From: Dermatemys mawii
Taxonomy: Eukaryota; Chordata; Testudines; Dermatemydidae
Assembly (NCBI GenBank): GCA_007922305.1
Contig: ML677334.1
Coordinates: 19,459,234 to 19,523,233 of the forward strand
Direction of reading: 5' to 3'
DNA length: 64,000 nucleotides
Positions 11,385 through 21,120 of the stretch are shown in pieces (positions within the stretch are counted from its first letter, which is position 1; each line of letters begins with the position of its first letter). The notes beneath the pieces were generated by a model, which saw only the letters and a program-made list of their open reading frames with translations, ran no database searches and was not told the DNA's origin. The translations under genes were made by a program, and so were the position numbers.

Positions 11385-12364
11385 TGCATGTGTCTCATAT
11401 GTTCACCTGGGTTACACTAATATTTTTAACACTTGTGAAATAAGACAAACATTTCTATCTATAGCAAAGATTATAATAAAAAGCTTTCAGGACACTTACA
11501 GTAACTTAAATAACTCTATATTTGTATCTAATGTGACAAACTACAAAGGCAATATGTAACTCTGCAGTTTATATGTCTTTTTTGCTTGGACTAATAATGC
11601 TAAACTGTCCAGCCACAATGGCTTTATCCAGTGAATTTGGTCTTGCTGTTTCTGCTCCTTGAACCAACAATAAAGGAACTGAGGTGAAGTGCTGTGTGGT
11701 CAGGTTTTGTTTGGTTTTAATTGTTCTTCAGCTGTAGTGTGAGTGAAACAAACATTGTGTGAATTTTGTCACCAATAACTAGCAGAGACAGGCTCTGCTA
11801 TTTTAAGACTTCACTAGCAGGGCTCCCACCTCCAATGAAGTCCGGTATTTATTTCCTCTTTTATAATATATGGCTGCCAAGAACATAAGTAAATAAAGGC
11901 AATAGGTGGTTAACTTGGAACATAGAATTTAGTGCTGTTCTGAGTATTGCAGCTAACTCAGTTTCAATGTCCAACTAAGTTTGCCAACAGCATCTCATAA
12001 CCCAGGAGAGTGAAGTATGAATACATAAAGGCTAAGCTGTCTCTTCTGTGGATGGAATTAATGGTAGTAAAACCTTGTAGTTGAAAATAACCTTTTACTG
12101 TATTATAAACTGCAATAAGATACCAGTACTGGATTGTATGCAAGGTTTTCATTCCTTCTGCCATCTACAAATCCTGACCCTTCACAATCTTTCCCCTACA
12201 GGCATTGGAACAGAGTTCAGCATTATTTACAAACCTGTAAGGAAGTAGAAATGCTGAGTTGACTCTAAAGGAGATGGAAAGGAACAGTCCCTGTGAGCGG
12301 AGCTAGGGCATTCTAAGGTGCCCTGGGAGCTGACAGTGGGCATGCACCACAGCAGTTCCTTCAC

Positions 12365-12833
12365 AGTTACAGGGTACTCGGGGTCCCATAGGAACGAGGC
12401 ACACACACAGCTGCTGAATAGTAGTAGTGAGTTTATTGAAGGCAAAAGTGACACACCCGCAACGGGGGCTCCCTTTGTTGCTGCCACTGAGATGGGGAAA
12501 GCCCGATGCACCTGAGCAGTGCTCGGGGTGAAGCCCACTGCGTGTGGGAACCCAGGCAGAGAAATAACAGGAACATTTGCATCTCATGCATACCTCATGA
12601 ATAACTAATACCTTGTTTCTATCTTGTTAGTATTACATAATGCAAGCAGGTGTCTCAGTATTGCACAAGGCAAGCAGGCAATGAGAACCAGTTAACTTGG
12701 GCATGTGAAGTATGTAATAACAGAGCAGCAACCAATAACAGCAGCATGACCTGTAATACCCTTTCTTTCCCTGGAGTCAGGGGGGAGAGCACTCCTAGCT
12801 GCCCATCGTTATAATTTCTTCCGGCCTCCTACA
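12365..12833 (-). repeat. 3' LTR of the endogenous retrovirus
   Basis: It starts TGTAGGAGG on the minus strand. The final bases read CTGTAACT instead of CTGTAACA, so the terminal dinucleotide has mutated. AATAAA lies at 12437-12432. The TSD copy ttcac follows directly at 12364-12360. Confidence 0.88.
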
Positions 12834-13227
12834 TTCCCTCCTGCGCTCTCTCAAAAGACTCCAGTGAAAGGGTAGAGGAAAACAAATAACGGGGGCAAAA
12901 AGCAGTAGCATTTTCAAAAATAACACACGTAGCTGCTTCAGTAACATTCGCAACACAAAAAGCATACATCTGTGCGGAGAACCGTGTTAACACCCAACCC
13001 ATACTATAAAAGTCAGCATAAACAGCAGTCTTATCAATATTTGCCAGGAGCATATGGCACTGTAACATGGAGGGCACTGCACTGATACCTAGAAAGCAGG
13101 TCTCCATAACGTCGCTGACCACATCTATATGGGGGAGGCAAAAGGCAGTAGAGTTCAGGGCACCCTGGGCCAGAGCCACCCACGTATTCACAACCATGCT
13201 CTTGGCAACAGACAGGTAGCCCTGCAA
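12829..13227 (-). pseudogene. Envelope-like fragment of the endogenous retrovirus
   Basis: This open frame of 132 codons abuts the 3' LTR. It has N-glycosylation sites (NST, NVT, NAT) and paired cysteines (AFCLP, ETCFLG), as in retroviral surface subunits. The stop codon TAG is made by the first bases of the LTR (ATG-TAG junction). Both the upstream and downstream parts of env are missing. Assignment as env is inferred from position and composition. Confidence 0.45.
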
Positions 13228-13506
13228 AAATATCAGAGAGAGCGCTTGGTTAGTCGGTGTTATAAGGCCGCCTGGGGGCAGTCCTCCTGCTCTGGTAACA
13301 CAACAGCCCAGCCCTCTCCTGTGGCGAGGATGGTCGCAGCCTTAGCTTCCTTCCCAGGATTAGTCCACCAGACACTGGCTGCGGGTGCCCTCCGTGGTGG
13401 TGGTTGCTTTGCCTTGCACCTGTGAAAAGGGGAGAGTGGACACAGATCAGAGAGAGAGTGGTCCCTGCTTCCCAGAGGAGGGAGGCATCAGTCTGGTTCC
13501 CACAGG

Positions 13507-14031
13507 TCACAGCACCCAGCGCTTCGTCTCCGCTGTTAGTGGCACATTTGCCAGGTGAATGCAAACTGATCCTAACTTTCGGAAGCGATAGCAATCGAAA
13601 AAAAAAAGCATTAACAAAATCAATGACTGCATGCCAGGGGAGGCCTGCAGGCCAAAAGCAAAGAGGCCATACTGCGTCTCCACTTGTCGCCCCCGCAGAA
13701 CGTCAATACCCAAAATGTACTCACCGATGGGTACCATTAGCACCGTCACATGGGAGGGCGGCACCTTACCCAGGATGAGAGTGACAGTCATGGCGAATGC
13801 CCGCAGCTCTGAGCCACCCAAGCCCCGTACCACAATCGAGCACCCCACCGCCAGTGTGGAATGGAGGATGGTGATTTTGGCTCCCATGTCCAGCAAGGCC
13901 AGGACGTGCTGGGTCCCTCCATGCAGCCACTGTATCATGAATGGGATGAAGGGGTGGCGGTCCCCTGCCTCCCGGGTCAGGCGCATGGCTGCACACCGGA
14001 CGGGGGAACCTGCCTCCCCATCACAAGGCAC
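13507..14031 (-). pseudogene. Retroviral aspartic-protease-like frame
   Basis: The frame overlaps the gag-like frame by 55 nt and is -1 relative to it, the usual gag-pro arrangement. It carries LLDMGAKITIL, where a retropepsin has D-(T/S)-G-A, and later EYILGIDVL, the I-L-G-x-D segment before the C-terminal part of the protease. The active-site Thr/Ser is Met here, which suggests an inactive enzyme. The frame ends at 13507 with no reverse-transcriptase motif after it. Confidence 0.68.
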
Positions 14032-14747
14032 GCGGAAGACTCCAGTCTACCAGGGCGCTCAGTTCCATCGGGCGCGCCGGCTTCTGCTCCTCTCTCCTCC
14101 CCTGGTTCCTGACAAAAAGTTTTCACAATCTCCTGTAGCTCACTTGTTTTGAAGGTACGGACAGCCTCCTGAAGTGAACCACCCTTCGCTCGCAACTCTC
14201 GCACCGGGCGCACCTGTGGGGGGGGGGTGTCAGCCTCCTTACTCTTCAAAGCTGAGGAGGAACTCCAAATGTTGCCATCCCAGGTCTCAGAGTCCCACGA
14301 AGGGGCTGCCATGACCACCCTGACCTGGGCGACCGTGACGGGCTTTCGCCCCTGTTTCACCCGTTGCTTATTGGCAATACATGCTACGAGTGCCTCACAG
14401 CGGCGCGTGAAGGCTTGAGCCCTCTCCGCCTGCGAGGTCACCACCTCCTGTGCTACCGCCCGCGCCTCTGCTTGCGCCAAACACACTTGCGTTTTACCTT
14501 CTACAAGCCTCTGCAGACACAGCAGCTCATCATCCTGGGCCCAGAGTGCAGTTAGAAACAGCCATGCCAACTCACCCATAGCACGTCGCTCCGCCCCAGA
14601 CCACCGGCTGACCCGCAACCAGTGCAGCCCCTCTACGAGCTGTACCGGCGTGATCCCAGCAACCTGGTGGTATTCAGGCCAATCTGCCGGGCCGCCCAGC
14701 TGGCAACCACCTGCGCAACCAGCCCCCATCACTCTGTTGGGGGCCAT
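13977..14747 (-). pseudogene. Gag-like reading frame of the endogenous retrovirus
   Basis: This open frame of 256 codons starts at the first ATG after the primer-binding site. The same frame also stays open upstream through the leader into the LTR. The product is rich in Ala, Glu, Arg and Trp, with a long helical stretch (about residues 60-120), and ends TGA at 13979-13977. It has no zinc knuckle. It is assigned as gag-like mainly from its position between the primer site and the protease. Sequence similarity to a known gag is not demonstrated. Confidence 0.5.
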
Positions 14748-14843
14748 TCTGGTATGCGCTGCAAGGACAGCGACAGTTTCCCTGCTTCCCCAGCCTTCAG
14801 CCGAAGGGGCATCATTCTGTGGGACCCTGCTTGCTGCGCCAAA

Positions 14844-15315
14844 TGTTACAGGGTACTCGGGGTCCAGTAGGAACGAGGCACACACACAGCTGCTGAATAG
14901 AAGTAGTGAGTTTATTGAAGGCAAAAGTGACACACCCGCAACGGGGGCTCCCTTTGTTGCTGCCACTGAGACGGGGAAAGCCCGATGCGCCGGAGCAGTG
15001 CTTGGGGTGAAGCCCACTGCGTGTGGGAACACAGGCAGAGAAATAACAGGAACATTTGCATCCCATGCATACCTCATGAATAACTAATACCTTGTTTCTA
15101 TCTTGTTAGTATTACGTAATGCAAGCAGGTGTCTCATTACTATTGCACAAGGCAAGCAGGCAATGAGAACCAGTTAACTCGGGCATGTGAAGTATGTAAT
15201 AACAGAGCAGCAACCAATAACAGCAGCATGACCTGTAATACCCTTTCTTTCCCTAGAGTTGGGGAGGAGAGCACTCCTAGCTGCCCATCATTACAATTTC
15301 TTCCGGCCTCCTACA
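14844..15315 (-). repeat. 5' LTR of the endogenous retrovirus
   Basis: Read on the minus strand it starts TGTAGGAGG and ends CCTGTAACA, so it has TG...CA ends. An AATAAA poly(A) signal is at 14916-14911. It pairs with the copy at 12365-12833. Confidence 0.88.
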
Positions 15316-15320
15316 TTCAC

Positions 15321-16412
15321 TCTGGAGAAATTTAGGGAAACCCTTCTACCAGCTGAGATAGTTCACTATTAAAACATATTTCATTATATGTATTTCAGTA
15401 GTGCCTAGAGCTCCAACCATTACTGGGGGCCTATGGTGTTTGTACAATGTCTAGTACAGGGAGACAAAATAGTCAAAACAGAGAAAGGGGGAAGTAAAGT
15501 GACTTGTCCAAAGTCGCAGCAGGTCACTGGCAGAGCTGGAAGTAGCACCCACGTTTCCTAACTTCCAGTCCAGTGCCCTGTATCTTAGATCCACGCTGCC
15601 TCATTGTTACCATGGCGCCAAAGTCGTTGGGAGGAACAATACAACTGACTTCAGATGAGTTGCTCGCGCTTCCATCAGCAATAATTTTTGGCTCATAATT
15701 CTTTCACTTAGCAGGAAAGAAATGGGAGACTTTCAGTTAGCATCATCTGTGCTATTGCTTGCAACTTACATGTTTTTTTTTACATTGTCATCCATTACTT
15801 AACTGCAATAGAAATTCTGTGCTAAAAAATAAACTTTAGCTCAGAATTTAAGTGGCTCTATATGACAAAATTAAACAGTGATATTGCTGCTTTACTTGCA
15901 TAGTTTTGAGATTTTAAAATCCTGGAGTCACATGCTTCAGTATCAAGTTCTAAGGCAGTGAAGAGAGAAAATAAAAGCAAGAGCTGTTTGCAGTGGTGTC
16001 CTGATCAAATCCCAAAGTAGGCTAAGGCATTCTGCAACCTACATTAACCAGTTCTTCAGTCTGTTCTAAACTAACACTCTTATGCAATACTGAAAATCTG
16101 CTTCAGTTCAGAGGTGACTGCATTTCTGTGGTAGGTAAAGTGATGCCATATACTTGCTAATTGTACCTTTTACGATAATTAACTTCACCTCAGTCTTTGG
16201 TACATTCTAGGTGTTCCCTATAGTAAGTAAGGGAAGTTTAGGGAATACTGAGGTAATCTTTTATAAAAAATAAAGCTGACAAATTTAAGGGAGAGCACTG
16301 CCTAGGAATCACTTAATCCATCACTGAAGTATACCCACCTCCGAGGTAGAATGTTGCAGCTATTAACAATACATCATTCACCACACTCATCTTAAGAGCG
16401 GAGCAAAAGAGT
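15321..16412. other. Intergenic sequence with an old CR1/L3-like repeat
   Basis: Bases 15405-15605 (tagtgcctagagctcc ... gtgacttgtccaaagtcgcagc ... ccagtccagtgccctgtatc) match my recollection of the conserved 3' region of CR1/L3-type LINEs. The rest shows no recognisable gene or repeat. Confidence 0.45.
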
Positions 16413-16680
16413 TAGCCCTGGTCTACATTGGGGGCAGAGAGGGAGTTTGATTTAAGATACACAACTTTAGCTACGAGAATAGCGTAGCTGAAGTCGGTGA
16501 ACTTAGACGCACTTACTGTGGTGTTTTCACAGCCGTGAGTCGACTGCTGCCACTCCCCCATCGCCTGCACCTCTTGTGGCAGTGGAGTACTGAAGTCGAC
16601 GGGAGAGCGCTCGGGGATCAATTTATTGCATCTAGACTAGATGCAATAAATTGATCCCTAATAGATCGATTGCCTTTCAT
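16413..16680. mobile_element. Turtle MITE-like element with a central palindrome
   Basis: It begins ccctggtctacatt and runs through gctacgagaatagcgtagctg to a near-perfect palindrome (gatcaatttattgcatc-tagactagatgcaataaattgatc, 16616-16656). Its expected right end (ggtggtatagacattccctta) is missing here. That end appears only in inverted form further right and again after the gap. I know this layout from chelonian genomes but do not assign a named family. Confidence 0.6.
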
Positions 16681-16974
16681 CCAGGACATATCAGAGAACT
16701 TCATAAATATTAACTGAGCCTGTAATGTATCTAAGGGAATGTCTATACCACCCACCGGATCAGTGGGTAGCAATCGATCTATTGATGCAATAAATTGATC
16801 CCTAATAGATCGATTGCCTTTCATCCAGGACATATCAGAGAACTTCATAAATATTAACTGAGCCTGTAATGTATCTAAGGGAATGTCTATACCACCCACC
16901 GGATCAGTGGGTAGCAATCGATCTATTGATGCAATAAATTGATCCCTAATAGATCGATTGCCTTTCATCCAGGA
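16651..16974. repeat. 144-bp tandem repeat running into the assembly gap
   Basis: Units start at 16651, 16795 and 16939 (partial) and are essentially identical. Each contains the inverted right end of the MITE-like element, about 60 bp of its flank (cctttcatccaggacatatc ...) and part of the central palindrome. The unit length is divisible by three, so a long but meaningless open frame runs through it. Confidence 0.85.
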
Positions 16975-17374
16975 NNNNNNNNNNNNNNNNNNNNNNNNNN
17001 NNNNNNNNNNNNNNNNNNNNNNNNNNNNNNNNNNNNNNNNNNNNNNNNNNNNNNNNNNNNNNNNNNNNNNNNNNNNNNNNNNNNNNNNNNNNNNNNNNNN
17101 NNNNNNNNNNNNNNNNNNNNNNNNNNNNNNNNNNNNNNNNNNNNNNNNNNNNNNNNNNNNNNNNNNNNNNNNNNNNNNNNNNNNNNNNNNNNNNNNNNNN
17201 NNNNNNNNNNNNNNNNNNNNNNNNNNNNNNNNNNNNNNNNNNNNNNNNNNNNNNNNNNNNNNNNNNNNNNNNNNNNNNNNNNNNNNNNNNNNNNNNNNNN
17301 NNNNNNNNNNNNNNNNNNNNNNNNNNNNNNNNNNNNNNNNNNNNNNNNNNNNNNNNNNNNNNNNNNNNNNNNNN
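16975..17374. other. Assembly gap of 400 N
   Basis: 400 undetermined bases, a round number suggesting a nominal rather than measured length. Both edges carry the same sequence in opposite orientation (...catccagga / tcctggatg...). Confidence 0.98.
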
Positions 17375-17540
17375 TCCTGGATGAAAGGCAATCGATCTAT
17401 TAGGGATCAATTTATTGCATCAATAGATCGATTGCTACCCACTGATCCGGTGGGTGGTATAGACATTCCCTTAGATACATTACAGGCTCAGTTAATATTT
17501 ATGAAGTTCTCTGATATGTCCTGGATGAAAGGCAAAGTTG
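17375..17540. repeat. Inverted copy of the 144-bp unit after the gap
   Basis: This is the exact reverse complement of the units left of the gap for about 160 bp. It then continues into unique sequence (aagttggcagtgag) instead of another unit. It forms the right arm of a large palindrome centred on the gap. Confidence 0.85.
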
Positions 17541-20500
17541 GCAGTGAGATTTGTCCTCCACCCCCAAAAGAAAATCAATATCAATCTCATCTCTTATAGC
17601 ATAAAGTTGTACAACCTTGTTTAGTTCTACAAATTTGTTTGAGGTCACAATGTGAAATATTATTGCCCAGAATGTTAGTCTGAAGCTTACATGAAGTTTT
17701 AGACTTGTGTAAGAACACTTCTCCATAGGGCCCAAGGAGCTGTATATTGCAGAGTTTGGGCCTCTTGCATGAATGTCCTCTCTAGCTCTGGTAGGTAAAG
17801 GAAATATTGTTCTCTTTAGATAATATTGGAGAGCTTTATCCATCATTTGTGGCTTTTAAATCCCAAAGTACACTATTAATACACTATACTGCACTGACAC
17901 TACTGCAAGCTGTAGCGTTTGTTTTGAACCAGTAGTTAAGTATTTATGAGAGTGAGGTCTACACTCATGGTTACTATTTGTATTGTGACAACGCTCAGCG
18001 GTTCCAAGCAGAATGGGAGCCCCATTGGTAGGCACTGTACAACCTCAAAAAAGAAAGAAAATCTCTGCCCTGAAGAGTTTCACAGTCAAAAGAAACAAGA
18101 TCTACACAAGGAAGGGAAATGGGCTATGCTGTGCAAGCACAATGATTGGCTGGTAGGCATGCATCTTATTAATTCCATGGGGGCATTTTTTGTTTTTAAT
18201 GTAAACTGTCCTTGGTTAGTCTTCCATGTAACCATAGTTAATTACTTAAAAAAAGCCTTCCCAGCTGGTGGTTTAATTACCTTTCTGAGGATAGCTTTCC
18301 TACACCTAACAAGTAATCTGGTCTGCTTCACTGCTTGCCTTCTGCTTTCCTACTTTGGACTGGACAAAATATCACTGTAGCCAGTCAGAAGAACCCTTCA
18401 ACAACTGTGCTGTCTACACAGTCCCTGGAGCTCATCTCACTAGCTGGAAGAGAAGGGAAGACTTCTCATCTGGCTGTTGAGCAAACTCACAGCTATTGTC
18501 TTCAGTTACATTATTCCACCTACTTTAAAAATTGGCGGTTATTGAAACAAAGAGGGGAAGTGGGCTCTTGTCATTTTCATTTCAAAGGTGGGATATTACC
18601 TAATAAATGGTCACTTGAACATCAGTGGTGTCTTCCCTGTAAGGCTAGACTGATGGAGGCCTGGATAATGTTTGTTGTTTCCTTAGCAGTGTATTTCCTT
18701 AACCCGATGATGTCACAGCCAGCAGTACTCAGTGTGATTCTGTGCACTCAGAGAGGCAAAGACAGCACTGCCGTGAAAGAAGGCAGGTAGTTCCATGGGC
18801 CCAGTACTTTCTGCCTTTCAGTCATATATCCTAATGAACTCTTCCAAAGTTCTAACTATCAGATAAATAAACTAAATTAACTTGAACGAAGTTTACTATA
18901 GCATAACTATATACACATGGGCTTACCAGTCTGAGCAAGACAAAAAAAAGAAAAATTAACAATAGTAGACTAAGTTACTGGGCCCAAATCATATCATGCT
19001 GGAGTACAGCAACAAGGAAGAGGCAGAAAAGGTGTTTTTGTTGGGGACAGTCTGCTCCCTTACAAGAGGCAGAAAAACCTGTTCATGTGATTGAAGCAAG
19101 CATAATACCAGCAGTGTAGGTCTGTCCACCTTTTCCAGCCTGCATACTGCTTCCTGCAGAGTTCATAAAATCCCACCAGCAAGGGCTCCTCTCTCTGCCT
19201 TTTCAGAGGAAAACAAAAGCTTGGCATGACAGTTACATATCAGGATAAGGGGCTGACAGATCTTTCCTGCAAATCCTGTCAGTCTCATTCAGCTGAGGGA
19301 GGTAAAAAACCTCTGATTGATATAAGCTGAGAGGGGAAAACAGCAGCAGATTTCTCCAAAATTGCACTGTTCTGCACACACATACCTGGAAACTCTGGTA
19401 CTCACCACTGGCAAGAGACAAGATATTGGGCTCAAAGGACCATTGGTTGGACCCAGGATGGTTGTTCTTATGCACATACCTCCCTTTTGAGACTCTTTTA
19501 ATGTAAATTTTAAAGTCCTTTCATCTTAAAAGATTTTGTAATTTGTTTTAAGGGGATATTTCAGTCTGTCTTCGTATTATTGTTTCACATTTAAAGGTGT
19601 TGCCAACCCCCTTGTGAGGGAATTATTTAAAGCTGTTGTGGTAAATGTATGGGGCTAGAAGTCAGATCTGAGCAAATTACTTAACCAGTTTCCGACCCCA
19701 TTCACCTATTTATAAATAACCTTTGTGTCACAAAGTTGGTTTACTTATTTGTAAAGCATTTTGAAATCCTTGGAAGGAGCTATAATAATGCAAAGTAGTA
19801 CTGTAACAACCAATTTCAGCCTTTTCTAAACCCAATTGCAAAAAGGGGAAACCATAGTTACAGCACAGGAATTTTTTGTTTGGAAACTGTTCATTCTTCA
19901 GTAAAGACATTGAGCCAAATGTTGCTCAATTACACCATGTAAATACAAACTATGAAGCAGCGCTGTATTTATAGGGCTGAGAAAATTGAAGACACACACT
20001 GTAGTTAGTACAGAGAAAATCGCAGTTATGGCTGAATTTCTAGTGGAATACAACCTGGCTGTGGAATCTGCTACTTCCATGCTGCAAACTGAGCTGCACC
20101 TGGGTGGGAAGCGCTTCTAGCAGCTGGGTGAGGAGAAAGGTGCCCTCTCTCTGCCAACCCTCAGACAACAACCTTCCTCGTTTCACAGAAAACTGGGGCA
20201 AACACTGTAGGAAAGAGCAGTATGGTAGAGTTTGTTTCAGTCTCTTTCCTATAGTATGTACTACTTGACTCATTTCAAATCTATTTATTAGCACCCCTGG
20301 GCAGTCCCACCCCCTCTTTCTTGCACATACAGAGGTCTCTTTTCTCCTCTTCCTCATTATGAGCTTTCTGTTCCCTGGTATTTGTCTCCTGTCTTGTCAT
20401 ATTTTCTTTCGCTCCCTTTTCTCTTCTGAACTTTATTTTCTACTTCTTTTCTGCCTTCCCACCACTTCTTACTAGCTGGCCCCTTCCCCTCTCCCCTACT

Positions 20501-20689
20501 GATGCTGAAGCTTGCCCCCCTCCCCTTACCTCTGGCTTCTGCCCACCAATTGGCACACCCAGCCACAAAGGCCTGAGAATTCACTCACCACCAGCCTAGC
20601 CCTAATGCCTCCACCCCCAGTTCTAGCAAAGGCAGAAGTGCTGAGCATAGTGGTGTAATAAAAACTGTTACCGCCCCCGCCTGATCGCT
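17541..20689. other. Intergenic DNA between ERV region and SERPINB1 promoter
   Basis: Bases 17985-18110 (ggtaggcactgtacaacc ... ctgccctgaagagtttcacagtc) look like an old CR1/L3-type LINE 3' fragment. Near 19655-19705 a MIR-like core (gagcaaattacttaacc) is seen. No gene is recognised. Confidence 0.4.
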
Positions 20690-21120
20690 ATCCCAGGACT
20701 CACAGGGCTACAACGACCCCGCGCACAGACCCGGCCAAACAGGCTTTTGTGCCTCTGCTCTTCCACCCAGCCCTAGCAGGTTCATTCCCTCCTCCATCCT
20801 CCCCTCCTGAGCTACTCCCCCAACCCCCCGCTGCAGAGGTGGCCACTCCCCTGCAGTCACAGCGCACCCAGTTGGCGTGGGGCTGGCGGCCCCGGTCCTC
20901 CCCCGAATAGCCGCACCCCTCCCCCCCGCGGGTATGTGCGTTTCCCTTCCCTAAGGCTCCTCTGCAGCCCGGCCCAGGATGCGCGCACTCCCCGCCCGGA
21001 GCCAGGCTAAACACACGGGGCTGAGTCACCGGCTCACGTGTCCCGCCTGCCGCCCGGAACCAGTGAATCCCCAGCCGGCTGCGGGGTAAGAAACAACCTG
21101 CGGTAAATTTGTCCCAGTCC
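20690..21120 (+). promoter_or_regulatory. SERPINB1: CpG-rich promoter of the SERPINB1-like gene
   Basis: GC-rich DNA with many CpGs, in contrast to the AT-rich surroundings. Close to the 3' edge are an AP-1/NF-E2-like site (TGAGTCA, about 21023-21029) and an E-box (CACGTG, about 21036-21041). It lies 2.9 kb before the first coding exon, which suits the distal non-coding first exon of ov-serpin genes. The promoter role is inferred. Confidence 0.6.
21040..21085 (+). other. SERPINB1: Candidate non-coding exon 1 of SERPINB1 (3' boundary supported)
   Basis: A strong donor, GGG|GTAAGA, occurs at 21085/21086 inside the CpG island. It is in position to splice to the acceptor tttttcag at 23942-23949. 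The 5' boundary given is nominal, since no initiator element is evident. Confidence 0.45.

Larger units (their letters stand above)
10686..12359 (+). other. 3' UTR and downstream flank of SERPINB6-like gene
   Basis: This stretch contains the candidate poly(A) signals and one short hairpin repeat (11314-11384). No further gene is recognised. Confidence 0.6.
12365..15315 (-). mobile_element. Endogenous retrovirus, two LTRs, internally deleted
   Basis: The provirus lies antisense to the serpins. LTRs at 14844-15315 (5') and 12365-12833 (3') differ at roughly 20 of 470 positions by eye. The whole is flanked by a perfect 5-bp target duplication, ttcac, at 12360-12364 and 15316-15320. Next to the 5' LTR is a candidate primer-binding site (TGGCGCAGCAAGCAGGGT, 14841 down to 14824). 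Next to the 3' LTR is a polypurine tract (AGGAGGGAA, 12842-12834). The 2010-bp interior keeps a gag-like frame, an aspartic-protease-like frame and an envelope-like fragment. No reverse transcriptase, RNase H or integrase is found, so it cannot be autonomous. The retroviral class is not settled. Confidence 0.88.

Noticed and set aside
13977..14031. Programmed -1 frameshift site between gag-like and protease-like frames
   Set aside because: The frames overlap in the right register, but the overlap has no canonical X-XXY-YYZ heptamer (nearest is a ttccccc run), so the mechanism is not claimed.
13631..14152. 173-codon + strand frame in the retrovirus
   Set aside because: It is the antisense shadow of the protease-like and gag-like frames on the minus strand.
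16618..17391. Long open frame with perfect 48-residue repeats spanning the gap
   Set aside because: The repeat unit is 144 bp, divisible by three and free of stops. The sequence is a transposon end plus flank, and the frame is filled with N. It is not a gene.
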